From Clostridium culturomicium (GTDB lineage: Bacteria > Bacillota > Clostridia > Clostridiales > Clostridiaceae), in the NCBI RefSeq assembly GCF_000821305.1, contig NZ_CCXK01000017.1, forward strand, positions 994,159-1,058,158: 64,000 bases of DNA. The letters run 5' to 3'. The translations under genes and the position numbers were made by a program. This document shows, piece after piece, positions 1 through 9,937 of this stretch. How positions within the stretch are numbered: the stretch's first letter is position 1; the number at the start of each line of letters is the position of its first letter. A model generated the notes under the pieces. It was not told where the DNA came from and searched no databases. It worked only from the letters and a program-made list of their open reading frames with translations.

Positions 1-238
1 TATTTTTTTTAATATCCGCTTATGTTTTTTAATATGACAGTTGCTAATATCATTAGGGGAAACTTTATTCATAATACCTCCTTAAAAACTTCAAACTTTA
101 ATATATTATTCAAACTTATCTTTTTCTATTTACAATTCATCTATAATCCATCCCACATTTCAATGGATTATTGTGTTAATATAGCTACAATATGCACGTG
201 GATAAAAGTATACCGTGAAGATGCCATACTAATCCTAT

Positions 239-656
239 GAAGAATTAAGAAAAAGACTATTTCATAGGAAACTGCTCAAAGCGCTTGATAAAGAAAAAAG
301 GATTTCCAAAAATGAAGTAACATTATTTGCGAAGGAAATAGATTAGATATATATCATTTTATCCAAAAGCATAAATCAGAATTTAGTATAAAATGTCTAC
401 TAAGAAAGTTTAAACTTTCACCTAATGCCTACTATAACTTCCTTAAGGATAGGAAGTATAATTATCATACACAGAAACAAGCTAAGCTACTAAGCTTAAG
501 GAGTTCTACCACAAGAGCAATGAGGTTATCGACTATAACAATATGAGGATATATCTTAAAAGAGAGGTGTTATCCACAGTAGCCTAACAGTACATAAATA
601 AGGAGTTAAAATTATTTTCTATAGTTAGAAAATTCAAATACATCATATTTGCAACT
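239..656 (+). pseudogene. Degenerate IS3-family (OrfB-like) transposase relic
   Basis: No intact reading frame, but translation from about 349 gives a stretch with FIQKHKSEFSIKCLLRKFKL then SPNAYYNFLKDRK, which resembles the N-terminal HTH/'YYxxLK' part of IS3-family OrfB. After a stop and frame change near 530, NNMRIYLKRE and KELKLFSIVRK (about 540-640) match the following part of the same family. An upstream fragment (239-346, RKRLFHRKLLKALDKEKRIS) also looks formerly coding but I cannot place it. Several stops and frameshifts and no catalytic DDE region remain. It marks an old insertion at the edge of the polysaccharide locus. Confidence 0.55.
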
Positions 657-660
657 AAAT

Positions 661-1255
661 TTAAAAGCTTTTATTACATACTACCCTTATACATAAATCA
701 TATAACTTAGGACTTATAAAAAATAATATAAATGTAACTTTATCTTTTAGTGAAAATAATGTATTTTTTAATATATTTTTAAAATTTTCACTAAAGCTAG
801 CTTTTAGTATATTTATAACTTTATCTTGGTCGGATTTATCCATTTCTTTTCTTACCTCAAAATAATATAAAAAAACAAGTATTCATATATTACTTCAACT
901 TCTTTGTATATATACTCTAGGTTTAATGATCTCAAAAATTTTATTCTATCATCTACTGCTAAAAGATCCTCCAATCTTCTTATACTAAATTTGCTATTCA
1001 TTATAATTCCTGGTCTTTACATATAATAATACAATTTGCATGATATATAATTTTTTTAGATCTATATAGTATTCTATGAGCTATAAAGTTATCTTCATGT
1101 AATTTCCCCTCGAAACATCTTATATTCTCAATTATTACTCTCTTAATTAACTTATTCCAAGAATAAATTAATACTCCTTTCCCACTCCTATTTAACCCTT
1201 CTAGAGCTTTAGTATTACTGATTAATTCTATTTTATTTATATTTAAATCAATCAT
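661..1255 (-). pseudogene. Decayed family 2 glycosyltransferase, C-terminal part
   Basis: Three out-of-frame pieces form one decayed gene. Piece 1 (1255-1001) contains WNKLIKRVIIENIRCFEGKL then HEDNFIAHRILYRSKKI, the conserved 'F-x-G-K-x-H-E-D-x-F' acceptor-site block of GT2 enzymes. Piece 2 (1001 to about 850) gives MNSKFSIRRLEDLLAVDDRI. Piece 3 (about 855-661) gives EMDKSDQDKVINILKASF then an FFISPKLYDL tail. Two frameshifts, near 1000 and 850, separate the pieces, and the N-terminal GT-A nucleotide-binding half is missing. It lies directly downstream of the ABC exporter and next to an IS relic, so it is probably a remnant of a once longer locus. Confidence 0.75.
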
Positions 1256-1284
1256 CTATACACCTCTAACCAATTTTTTCCTAT

Positions 1285-2592
1285 TCACTTTGAAACACTA
1301 ACTTCCTGAATATCATCATTTTCTATACTGTAATATTTCATACTATCAATTTTTTTTACTTCAGGTAATACTACATGACCCCACCATCTATGAGTCCAAG
1401 CTGACTTTTCATGCTCTTCTTCTTTATTTATAACTTGAAAATTCAATGCATTGCCTACACCATCTATATCATTAAAGGCTCCAAGTTTATTTATTTGTGT
1501 TAAAGCAAATACTGCAGTATACTTTCCAGGAGCCAAACTTCTTATATCTAACTCAAAGTTATCTTCATATTCATTACTTGCAATTATACTTTCAAAAGGT
1601 TCCGAAAAAGTTGTTCCTGCTGGAGTATTATCTGAATATAGAATTTCTACCCTTAACCTTAAATTATTAATATTCTTATATGCCTTCCATTTTAATGAAA
1701 ACTTTAATATATCATCAGAATTAAAAATGCAATCTTTATTCCATTTTATTTTACAACTAATCATTGAAGCTGCCTGAACAATTCCCTGTCTTCTTTCTTG
1801 CTTAGTGAAATCTACAAAATCTCCTATTTCATTATTATTATCCATATATATTTTTACACCTTCATCAACGTCACCATCATAAATAATTTTACCATGGTCC
1901 ATTACAATTACTCTATTACATAACTGTTGAATAGTTCTCATACTATGACTTACATAAATTACTGTTCTTCCTTCACCTGCAACATCTTCCATCTTTCCTA
2001 AGCATTTCTCTTGAAACTTCATATCACCAACTGCTAAAACTTCATCAACAATTAAAATATCTGGATCTAAGTGCGCAGCTACTGCAAATGCTAGCTTTAC
2101 ATACATCCCACTAGAATATTTTTTAACTGGTGTATCTAGAAAATTACCAATTTCCGAAAACTCTACTATATCATTAAATTTTGCTTCTATTTCTTCTTTC
2201 TTCATTCCCAGTATAGAACCATTTAAATATATGTTTTCTCTTCCTGTAAGTTCTTGATTGAAGCCTGTCCCAACTTCTAAAAGAGAAGATACCCTTCCCT
2301 TTATTTGTATTTCTCCTTCTGTTGGAGCTGTAATTCTAGAAAACACCTTGAGCAATGTAGATTTTCCTGCTCCGTTATGCCCAATTATTCCAATTCTATC
2401 GCCTTTATTTACAGTAAAACTTACATCCTTCAATGCCCAAAAATCTTCTCCTACTGATAATTTATTTTTTCTACTAAAAGCCCCTTTAATGGAGTTAAAT
2501 AGTACAGCTACAAATGTATCACTAGAATCTTGATTACATAGTACTTTATATCTTTTACTTATATTTTTAACATCGATTACTTTTTCACTCAT
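1285..2592 (-). CDS. Polysaccharide ABC exporter ATPase with C-terminal carbohydrate-binding-type domain (Wzt-like)
   Basis: ATPase of an ABC-2 polysaccharide exporter, acting at the inner face of the membrane with the permease encoded just upstream. It has Walker A GHNGAGKST (residues 71-79), the ABC signature YSSGM and Walker B ILIVDEVLAVGD. Residues 1-245 are the TagH/Wzt/KpsT-type ATPase. Residues about 260-435 form an extra beta-rich domain like the Wzt C-terminal domain, which in O-antigen systems recognises the finished glycan. The length (435 aa) fits the long Wzt type rather than TagH or KpsT alone. SD AAGGGGTG precedes the ATG. The substrate is unknown but presumably is the product of this locus. 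Confidence 0.9.
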   Translation of the reverse strand: MSEKVIDVKNISKRYKVLCNQDSSDTFVAVLFNSIKGAFSRKNKLSVGEDFWALKDVSFTVNKGDRIGIIGHNGAGKSTLLKVFSRITAPTEGEIQIKGRVSSLLEVGTGFNQELTGRENIYLNGSILGMKKEEIEAKFNDIVEFSEIGNFLDTPVKKYSSGMYVKLAFAVAAHLDPDILIVDEVLAVGDMKFQEKCLGKMEDVAGEGRTVIYVSHSMRTIQQLCNRVIVMDHGKIIYDGDVDEGVKIYMDNNNEIGDFVDFTKQERRQGIVQAASMISCKIKWNKDCIFNSDDILKFSLKWKAYKNINNLRLRVEILYSDNTPAGTTFSEPFESIIASNEYEDNFELDIRSLAPGKYTAVFALTQINKLGAFNDIDGVGNALNFQVINKEEEHEKSAWTHRWWGHVVLPEVKKIDSMKYYSIENDDIQEVSVSK

Positions 2593-2603
2593 GGTTACAC
2601 CCC

Positions 2604-3425
2604 TTACATTAAATCAGCAAATGTATCTTCAAATTTTGTAAAAAATCTTACTCCTAAAACCAACCCAATAATACTAATGAGAATAGACATAATTAAAGCT
2701 GGTATATAAATTTCTGCTGAAGGAATAATACACCACCTAAATCCCTCTATTACACCAACTAAAGGATTTATAGAGTAAAGTAATTTTAAGCTATCTGGTA
2801 TAACAGAGCTTGTATATGCTACAGGTGATAAATACATACCAAATTGAATAATCATTGGAACAATATATTTAATATCCCTATATTTTACATTCATAGCAGA
2901 AAAAAATAGCCCAAATCCCAAAGCTGTAATAAAAGCTAAAAATATGAAGCATGGTAATAATAATATTCTGATAGGTGGAACAAATCTATATATGAGCATA
3001 ATTACTATAAATACTATAAAAGATATTGCAAAATCTATAAAAGCCGTTACTACTGAAGATATAGGTAACGTAAGTCGTGGAAAATATATTTTCTTTAACA
3101 TATTCCCGTTACTAACCAAACTATTAGATACTCCTGTAAAAGCTGATGAAAAAAAATTCCATGATAGTAGGCCTGAATATACCATAATCGCATAAGGTAC
3201 CCCAGCTTCTGAAGGCATATTAGCTAATTCTCCAAATACGAAAGTCATAATAATCATTGAAACCACTGGCTGCAATATTGCCCAAAGTACTCCTAGTACT
3301 GTTTGTTTATACCTTACTATAATATCTTTCCATGACAAAAAAGTTATTATTTCTCTATACTTCCATACTTCTTTTAACTTTTGTTTATGAGCTGATCTAC
3401 TTGTAATTATCGTAACTTCATTCAT
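2604..3425 (-). CDS. Polysaccharide ABC exporter permease (Wzm/TagG-like)
   Basis: Integral membrane permease of the ABC-2 type, partner of the adjacent Wzt-like ATPase (11-nt gap). It shows about six hydrophobic segments and the family N-terminus (WKYREIITFLSWKDIIVRYK, then QTVLGVLWAILQP). I set the start at the second Met (MNEVTIITS). The first in-frame ATG at 3443 overlaps the likely Shine-Dalgarno AAAGGA, which sits nine bases before 3425. The pair exports polymer made on a lipid carrier, so the product may be completed in the cytoplasm. Confidence 0.9.
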   Translation of the reverse strand: MNEVTIITSRSAHKQKLKEVWKYREIITFLSWKDIIVRYKQTVLGVLWAILQPVVSMIIMTFVFGELANMPSEAGVPYAIMVYSGLLSWNFFSSAFTGVSNSLVSNGNMLKKIYFPRLTLPISSVVTAFIDFAISFIVFIVIMLIYRFVPPIRILLLPCFIFLAFITALGFGLFFSAMNVKYRDIKYIVPMIIQFGMYLSPVAYTSSVIPDSLKLLYSINPLVGVIEGFRWCIIPSAEIYIPALIMSILISIIGLVLGVRFFTKFEDTFADLM

Positions 3426-3563
3426 CTTACTTATTCCTTTCATTTAATATCTTATCTATTCTCAAAATAAATATACTGCAAAATAAAGATTTGTTTTGTA
3501 ATAAAATAAATACTAAATTTCTGTAGTTCTTATGATTTGCTATATAACTCTCTTTTCAATTTG

Positions 3564-4556
3564 CTAACTAATTAGAAAATGTTTTATTGTGTTTCTACAT
3601 AAATCATATATTTTACCTAAATTATAATTTGTAACATATATATTTATTCTAATTTTTGCACCAACATTATATTTTGATATATCCTCCAAAATATAATTAT
3701 TTCTTTTTATTTTTATACCTCTAGACTTATATAGATTGTATAAAATTCTATTAACCTTTTCTAATTTGGGTGAATTATAAATTCTATAAATAAATAGCTG
3801 CTGAAAAGCTAATTTTTCAAATTCATATTTATAAGAATTATACATATTTTTCATTTTCAGCTTCGTCTTTATAAGTGATAATGCCTTATCCACATCTAAA
3901 ATTCTTTTATCAACCGTTTTTGTTACACTATCACTTCTAGAATAATAATTATATAAATTGCTACTTATACAATTAACTTTTGGTCTACACATAAATACAT
4001 CAGCTACATATGCTAAATCTTCAGCTATAGCTAATCCGTAAGGTAACTGAATTTCATTAGTAATTAGAAATTCTCTTTTTATAAACTTTGCCCAAATAGC
4101 TGGCATAATATTACCTAGAAATAACTCTCTTAATGGATCTTCTAATATATTATTTTTTAAATTAAATGTGTCCACTGGTCTCTTACCTTTCTCACAACTC
4201 CAATAGGAATTATATAAAACAACATCTGATTTATTAGCTTCAGCATTATTATACAACTCCTCAATGCAATTTTTTTCCAACCAATCATCTCCATCTACAA
4301 ATAAAATATATTTTCCTATAGAATTTTCTAATCCACACTCTCTAGCCCTGACAACCCCTTCATTTTTTTTATCTATAATTTTAATACTATTATTATCTGA
4401 GAATTTCTTTATTTTTTTCAATGTATTATCTGTAGAACCATCATTTATCACAATAATCTCTATACTATTTAACGTTTGATTAAGAATAGATTTTATGCAC
4501 TTCTCAATATATTTTTCAATATTATATGCAGGTATAATTACACTTACTTTAATCAT
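3564..4556 (-). CDS. Family 2 glycosyltransferase
   Basis: GT-A fold sugar transferase, 330 aa, cytoplasmic. The N-terminus KVSVIIPAYNIEKYIEKCIK, the 'INDGSTDNT' loop and FVDGDDWLEKNC (a DXD-like metal/nucleotide site) are typical of GT2. The later IWAKFIKREFL and AEDLAY (ED) motifs fit acceptor-side catalytic residues. SD TAGGAGG precedes the ATG. It follows the GT-D gene by nine bases. The sugar and linkage cannot be read from sequence. Confidence 0.88.
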   Translation of the reverse strand: MIKVSVIIPAYNIEKYIEKCIKSILNQTLNSIEIIVINDGSTDNTLKKIKKFSDNNSIKIIDKKNEGVVRARECGLENSIGKYILFVDGDDWLEKNCIEELYNNAEANKSDVVLYNSYWSCEKGKRPVDTFNLKNNILEDPLRELFLGNIMPAIWAKFIKREFLITNEIQLPYGLAIAEDLAYVADVFMCRPKVNCISSNLYNYYSRSDSVTKTVDKRILDVDKALSLIKTKLKMKNMYNSYKYEFEKLAFQQLFIYRIYNSPKLEKVNRILYNLYKSRGIKIKRNNYILEDISKYNVGAKIRINIYVTNYNLGKIYDLCRNTIKHFLIS

Positions 4557-4565
4557 AATATCCTC

Positions 4566-5462
4566 CTAATTATTTAATACCTTACATAAGATTTGACGAT
4601 TATATATAGCATCTTTAATATCATCTACATTAGTTCCATTTACTGCTTCCCCTACATACTTATATTTTATTGGACATTTTTCATTAGTTCCCATGAGATA
4701 CCATTCATATTCAATATCAATATGACCAATATCAATTGCTTGATATCCATATTTAGATAAATCATAAGCTAAAACTGTCGCTGTTGGTCCTAATGCAATT
4801 AAAAATAACTTGTCCTTCTCTATTGTTTTACATCTATTCAGAATATCATTATATTCTGAATATGCATTTTCAGATGGGCATATAATTCTCTTAATCTCTT
4901 TACAATTAGAAAATAAGTCATTTCCTATTCCCAACCTACTTTTTTCTCCTTCTATAATAACAATGTCTCTATTATGCCAAATTTTCTTCAATTCCTTTAT
5001 CGTGAGCTCCGCTTGTGACTTATCTTTTATATCCATATAAAACCTTGAAATAAAAGAATCATAATATTTCTTTTTAAAATTTAGGTACTTATAAATTTTA
5101 AATCTATTAACTTTCCAATAACTATTCCAATAATCTTGTGCTCGACTGTTAAGTATATTTAAGTCAACAATATTATAAGGTATACATACAATATGATTTT
5201 TTTCAGTACTTTTTATAATTTCTTTTAATCTATTCTCGAAAATAAAATCATGTTCTTGAAACTTTAAATCTTTACCTTGCATTAATGCAAATTCTCCATC
5301 ACCATATCTACTCACGCTAAGTCTTTCATTAATAATCTTATTTAGTGTTATTTTACTTTCTGCTACATTTGGCTTCAAGAATATAAATAACACCTTATTC
5401 AATATGGTTATATACGTCTGCTTATCAATCATATTTACTATTAATAGCTTAATTTTATTCAC
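4566..5462 (-). CDS. GT-D fold glycosyltransferase (DUF1792 type)
   Basis: 298 aa. The segment LSVSRYGDGEFALMQGKDLK matches the hallmark 'S-R-x-G-D-G-E' nucleotide-sugar-binding motif of the GT-D/DUF1792 family described in streptococcal glycoprotein biosynthesis (established knowledge). The central VIIEGEKSRLGIGNDLF and later LFLIALGPTATVLAYDLSKY also fit that family. The start is GTG with SD AGGAGG eight bases upstream. It sits in a run of glycosyltransferases transcribed together, so it most likely adds a sugar, often glucose in known members, to the growing repeat unit. Confidence 0.8.
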   Translation of the reverse strand: MNKIKLLIVNMIDKQTYITILNKVLFIFLKPNVAESKITLNKIINERLSVSRYGDGEFALMQGKDLKFQEHDFIFENRLKEIIKSTEKNHIVCIPYNIVDLNILNSRAQDYWNSYWKVNRFKIYKYLNFKKKYYDSFISRFYMDIKDKSQAELTIKELKKIWHNRDIVIIEGEKSRLGIGNDLFSNCKEIKRIICPSENAYSEYNDILNRCKTIEKDKLFLIALGPTATVLAYDLSKYGYQAIDIGHIDIEYEWYLMGTNEKCPIKYKYVGEAVNGTNVDDIKDAIYNRQILCKVLNN

Positions 5463-5474
5463 CCGACTTCCTCC

Positions 5475-6602
5475 TTATTTATTTTCTAACAAAGTATTTA
5501 TTTCATTCATTACCCTAGTAGGTTTAAATATTTTACATCTCTCTTGTACACTCTTTTCATAATATCTACGTTTATCATCATCTAACAAAACCTCTCCTAA
5601 TGCATTAGTTAACTCACCCTCATTTCCTAATTCCACCAATTTGCCATATTTATCGTTACATAAAATTTCATTAGCACCACCATTTTTAGTTGAAACAATG
5701 ACTTTGCCTAAACATACAGCCTCTGCAATGACTAATGAAAAACCTTCAAAATCAGAAGTTACAACAAAAATATCACCATTTTTTATATGTGGATATGGAT
5801 TGTCTTTATAGCCTAACATTTTAACAGTATCTTCAACACCTTTAATAGATATCAACTTTTTTAAATTTTCTTCCTCTTCTCCAATTCCTAATATAATCAC
5901 TTCGTTAGAAATTCCCTTATCAAGCAGATTTTTATGTGCTTTGATTAATAAATCAAACCTCTTCAACTTTGTTAGTCTTCCTACTGATACTATTGTTGGT
6001 TTATTATATTTTATATCCAAAATTTCATTTGATAATGTCCTAACTTTCTCGATTTCGATCATATTATATATTGTTATTACCTTATCTCCCATGTTCTGGT
6101 AACAATTAAGAAAAGCGACTTTCGATGAATTAGAAACACAGACAATTTTATCAAAAGTTTCATACACAGATTTAAATTCATCATTTACTTCTTTACTTCT
6201 TGACTTACTTAAATCAGTATGAACCCATGCAATTTTTTTACTTTTTTTATTTAAGCTCTGTGATACAAATTTTGTAGGGTCTCCTTCTAAAAACGCTATT
6301 TCAATGTCATTTTTCATTCCAGCATATAACCTGTAAATTATGCTATAAAAATATTTCATGCTTCGATATTTAAAGAAATTCCATATCTTATTCGCAAATT
6401 TACTTTTAAATTTCCAATCAGGATATAAGCATCTAAGTTTTACATTTTTATTTACATCCTTAAATCTCATTCCTTTTTTATTTAAAATTAATAGCTTAAC
6501 TTGAAACTTATCATAATTAAATCTATTTAGTATATCAATTAATACTTTTTCTGCTCCACCTTCACCTAATGTATTATTAACTATTAATACTTTTTTCTTC
6601 AT
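5475..6602 (-). CDS. Family 4 glycosyltransferase
   Basis: GT-B fold retaining glycosyltransferase of about 375 aa. The N-terminus MKKKVLIVNNTLGEGGAEKV is the usual 'GGAE' GT4 opening. The C-terminal domain has IVSVGRLTKLKRFDLLIKA and FEGFSLVIAEAVCLGKVIVS, the E-x7-E donor-binding motif. An in-frame GTG at 6614 would add four residues. I prefer the ATG at 6602 on family alignment, and neither has a strong SD. It lies between the glycerophosphotransferase and the GT-D gene in one minus-strand run. Confidence 0.88.
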   Translation of the reverse strand: MKKKVLIVNNTLGEGGAEKVLIDILNRFNYDKFQVKLLILNKKGMRFKDVNKNVKLRCLYPDWKFKSKFANKIWNFFKYRSMKYFYSIIYRLYAGMKNDIEIAFLEGDPTKFVSQSLNKKSKKIAWVHTDLSKSRSKEVNDEFKSVYETFDKIVCVSNSSKVAFLNCYQNMGDKVITIYNMIEIEKVRTLSNEILDIKYNKPTIVSVGRLTKLKRFDLLIKAHKNLLDKGISNEVIILGIGEEEENLKKLISIKGVEDTVKMLGYKDNPYPHIKNGDIFVVTSDFEGFSLVIAEAVCLGKVIVSTKNGGANEILCNDKYGKLVELGNEGELTNALGEVLLDDDKRRYYEKSVQERCKIFKPTRVMNEINTLLENK

Positions 6603-6664
6603 AAACTTATACACCCACTTCTTAGATATGCCATCTTAGCTTTAATGTTATAGATTTTGTTCAT

Positions 6665-7819
6665 TCATCTAATTAATTCATAATGCCTCTTACAATTTTC
6701 TCTATCATAAATAGGAAAAAACTTATTGGCTCGTTGTAAATATGTATCGTCTTTACCTTCATTTCCTGCTTTTATTAATTCATTTATTAATTCATCTTTT
6801 TCTGCAACAACTGCTCCAAATCCATCCCTCTCATAATCAAAATATCCCTTTTGATAATGTTGTGAGAAATACTCTTTTTTGTCGAACTGATAATATATAA
6901 CAGGTTTTCTCATATAAGCAAAATCAAAGGCTATACTTGAATAATCTGTAATAAGTATTTTAGATTCCTTCAACAGCTCTTGAACTTCATACTTTTCTGC
7001 CTCTGCTACCTTAATTCTTTTACTGCTTGTACTGAAATGCTCTAAATACCGCTGCATTTCATGATGAGGATAAAAAATTAAATCCATATCATTTTCTTCA
7101 AGATAATTTATCAACTCATCGTTATTTATGAGACTTTGAAATCTACTATAGTATTCTGATTCCACAAACTCCCCATCATTATCTCCACCCCAGGTACTTC
7201 CGCCAAACCAAGCTCTCCAAGTTGGCATTAATAAGATTTGATTTTTCTCCTTATAATCATGAAGATTATCAAACCTGCAGAACCCTAAATATTTAACTTC
7301 TTCATGACAATATCCAAAGTTTTCATTAACATATTCATACTCTGGCTTTGCTCCACATATAAAAGTATTAACACCTGTATTTTTCTTCATCAATGAAGGA
7401 ATTAACTCTTTTGTAATGCCATGTTGAATAAACATTTTATACTTATTGATTCTACCTTTTCCTTCTAGCCTCCATATAATTGGACTTTCCGGATCACAGC
7501 TTCCTAAATGAGCTCCAACAATTTTTGAAGCTAACATATAGTATATATAATGCTTTATTGTTCCATGATAAATTATGTTTCCTAAATCCTTAATTTTATT
7601 TAACTGTTTAGAATCCTTTGTAATACAGTAATATACCTTATCTTCAGGCTTATTTTCCCTTATATATTTAAATAAGTGAAATCCATTGTCCTGACATTGA
7701 TCCTTTCTTTCTCCAATTAGAAATATATTATCTTTAATAAGTAATTTATAAAAAGGAAGTGTAATCAGTGTAATTGACATTTTAAATATATCTTTAATGT
7801 GAATTATTACTTTATTCAT
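6665..7819 (-). CDS. CDP-glycerol glycerophosphotransferase-like protein (TagB/TagF family)
   Basis: 384 aa and matches the catalytic domain of teichoic-acid glycerophosphotransferases. Visible motifs are FIQHGITKELIPSL (the conserved His region), MDLIFYPHHEMQRYL (second His) and ILITDYSSIAFDFAYMRKPV (nucleotide/phosphate site). Such enzymes transfer glycerol- or ribitol-phosphate from a CDP donor to a membrane-linked acceptor. In this locus it may decorate the glycan with polyol phosphate. No CDP-glycerol synthase is in the window, so the donor is uncertain. SD AAGGAGG precedes the ATG. Confidence 0.85.
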   Translation of the reverse strand: MNKVIIHIKDIFKMSITLITLPFYKLLIKDNIFLIGERKDQCQDNGFHLFKYIRENKPEDKVYYCITKDSKQLNKIKDLGNIIYHGTIKHYIYYMLASKIVGAHLGSCDPESPIIWRLEGKGRINKYKMFIQHGITKELIPSLMKKNTGVNTFICGAKPEYEYVNENFGYCHEEVKYLGFCRFDNLHDYKEKNQILLMPTWRAWFGGSTWGGDNDGEFVESEYYSRFQSLINNDELINYLEENDMDLIFYPHHEMQRYLEHFSTSSKRIKVAEAEKYEVQELLKESKILITDYSSIAFDFAYMRKPVIYYQFDKKEYFSQHYQKGYFDYERDGFGAVVAEKDELINELIKAGNEGKDDTYLQRANKFFPIYDRENCKRHYELIR

Positions 7820-7841
7820 TCTTACCTCCTTAGTAGCCTAT

Positions 7842-8888
7842 CTATAACATTACTCTAAGAGCAGCTGCTAAAGTATTAAAATTACATAAGCTAAAAAACA
7901 TATAGCCTCTAATAAATAATCTCCCCTTAACTCCAAAACCCATCTTCTTTAAATATGATGCTATTTTCTTATCAAAGACAATTGCTCTTTCAGCTTTCCT
8001 TAAATAATTACTATTGGCAGCTTGTTTATGTTCTATTTTGATATTTTCTTTTAAATTATCCATTCCATATGTTTTAATTAAGTTATAATTCCACTGCTGA
8101 AAAAATACTAGCATTATAGGTGCTATAATTTCACCCACATCACTTTTGTCCTGTTCCTTAGAATATTTATACACACTTTCAATCAAATTTCCTGTTCTTT
8201 TCATAGCACCAACCTTATATTCTCTTGCTGTTGAACCTTCACGGGCTAATTGATTATGATATGTATCATTAATCGAACTGACCTTATTAGAATTTAATAA
8301 AAAACAGTAATTAAAAAGAGCATCTTCACTCCCAACCTCTTTAACTTCTTTAAATCTAATAGTTGATTTTTCAAACACATTGCTTGAATATATTCTGTTA
8401 TATACAACTACTGTATAAGGATTAAGTAATCGTTCTACAATAAAGCTTGGAATATCTTCATTTATATTTGTAAAAATATCATTTCCAACATCTACACTGG
8501 TTTTTAAATATCCATCTTCATTAAAAACCTTTCTATTGCAAACAACCATGTCAGCTTCGGTTAACTTAGCATTTGTATATAGTTTTTCATACATATCTAA
8601 ATCCACCCAGTCATCAGAATCCACAAAGCCAATATACTCTCCCTTAGCTATATCTAATCCCATATTTCTAGCAGAGCCTTGTCCACCGTTTTCTTTATGA
8701 ATTACAATAACCCTATTATCCTTTGTTGAATACTCATCCAACATTTCAGGGCTAATATCTGTGGAGCCATCATCCACAAGAATTATTTCTATATCCTTAA
8801 GGGTTTGATTTATGATTGAATCCACACATTTTATGATATATTTTTCTGCATTATATACTGGAACTATTACACTTACTTTAGGCTTCAT
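7842..8888 (-). CDS. Family 2 glycosyltransferase
   Basis: 348 aa GT-A enzyme. It shows KPKVSVIVPVYNAEKYIIKC, LVDDGSTDISPEML, GGQGSARNMGLDIAKGEYIG and FVDSDDWVDLDMYEKL (DXD-like). A GSEDALFNYCFL motif supplies the catalytic-side acid residues. It closely resembles the next two upstream genes in layout, suggesting local duplication and divergence of a GT2 ancestor. SD AGGGAG precedes the ATG. Confidence 0.9.
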   Translation of the reverse strand: MKPKVSVIVPVYNAEKYIIKCVDSIINQTLKDIEIILVDDGSTDISPEMLDEYSTKDNRVIVIHKENGGQGSARNMGLDIAKGEYIGFVDSDDWVDLDMYEKLYTNAKLTEADMVVCNRKVFNEDGYLKTSVDVGNDIFTNINEDIPSFIVERLLNPYTVVVYNRIYSSNVFEKSTIRFKEVKEVGSEDALFNYCFLLNSNKVSSINDTYHNQLAREGSTAREYKVGAMKRTGNLIESVYKYSKEQDKSDVGEIIAPIMLVFFQQWNYNLIKTYGMDNLKENIKIEHKQAANSNYLRKAERAIVFDKKIASYLKKMGFGVKGRLFIRGYMFFSLCNFNTLAAALRVML

Positions 8889-8919
8889 AATATTCTCCCT
8901 TTATTGTTGATTTAGATTT

Positions 8920-9927
8920 TTATATTGCAAAACTCATTAGCCTATACAAACTTAATGCTGAATTTTTCATTTTATTTCCTACTAAAAAGGTAGCTAACTT
9001 AAAATGAATTGGAAGTCCTTCTGTGTTTTTAGAGCACTCTATAACTTCACTATTATTAACTACTTTTTTTAATAATTCTTTCCTCTTCTTAGAGTCCTTA
9101 ACTTCCTTATTAGTTCTTAATAAATAGGAAGAGAATTCATACACAAAATTTTTATTAAAAGATTTAAAATCAATTAGCTCTTTTGGTATTGTACTTAACA
9201 CCTTTTTTCTTCCATCTAAAAACAAATCAAACTGTTCTTCCCTGTACCTTGCCATTAAGCTATTTGAATTAACATGGATGTAATTATATAAAGGTTCCTC
9301 AATGGCTATGAAAGAACTAAGATTTATAAATATATTAATATTAAACCACCAGTCTTCACCATGCTCCCTTGCTTCATCAATTGATATGCCCATTTCTTCA
9401 ATAAAATTTCTTAGATAAAGCTTATTACACATACTAAAGTATCCATAATTAATATTTTGAGTAAAAGTTCTTATAATTTTATCCTCTATGTATTCTTTAT
9501 GATGAATCTTATTAAAATCAGCATTGCTTACTATTAATTCAGATGTATTATTATTTACATTTACATCCTTATACCCACACATTGCAACTTGAACATCTTC
9601 CTTATCTGCAACTTCAAATAGCTTTTCATACATATCCGGTTCTATATAATCATCACTGTCAACAAAGCCAACGTATTTCCCCTTTGCTTGCTTTATTCCC
9701 ATATTCCTCGCAGCAGCTGGACCTCCATTTTCCTTGTTAATTATAACTATCCTACTATCCTGCTTTGCATAATCTTCAATTATCTCTTTACTTCTATCCT
9801 TAGAACCATCATTAATTAGTATAACTTCAATATTCTTTAAAGTTTGATTTCTAATAGAGCTTATGCATTTTTCTATGTACTTCTCTGCATTATATACAGG
9901 TACTATTACGCTTACCATAGGATTCAT
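8920..9927 (-). CDS. Family 2 glycosyltransferase
   Basis: GT-A sugar transferase with MVSVIVPVYNAEKYIEKCIS, LINDGSKDRSKEII and FVDSDDYIEPDMYEKLFEV. The later EHGEDWWFNINIF motif fits the GT2 catalytic ED pair. The open frame extends to 9945, but the start at 9927 has AGGAG seven bases upstream and avoids overlapping the preceding gene. The N-terminal 120 residues are strongly similar to the neighbouring GT2 genes. The C-terminal acceptor half differs, as expected for enzymes making different linkages. Confidence 0.9.
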   Translation of the reverse strand: MNPMVSVIVPVYNAEKYIEKCISSIRNQTLKNIEVILINDGSKDRSKEIIEDYAKQDSRIVIINKENGGPAAARNMGIKQAKGKYVGFVDSDDYIEPDMYEKLFEVADKEDVQVAMCGYKDVNVNNNTSELIVSNADFNKIHHKEYIEDKIIRTFTQNINYGYFSMCNKLYLRNFIEEMGISIDEAREHGEDWWFNINIFINLSSFIAIEEPLYNYIHVNSNSLMARYREEQFDLFLDGRKKVLSTIPKELIDFKSFNKNFVYEFSSYLLRTNKEVKDSKKRKELLKKVVNNSEVIECSKNTEGLPIHFKLATFLVGNKMKNSALSLYRLMSFAI

Positions 9928-9937
9928 GTTACCTCTC

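Noticed and set aside
22..240. 72-codon plus-strand frame at the left edge
   Set aside because: Low-complexity AT-rich translation, no SD and no recognisable motif.
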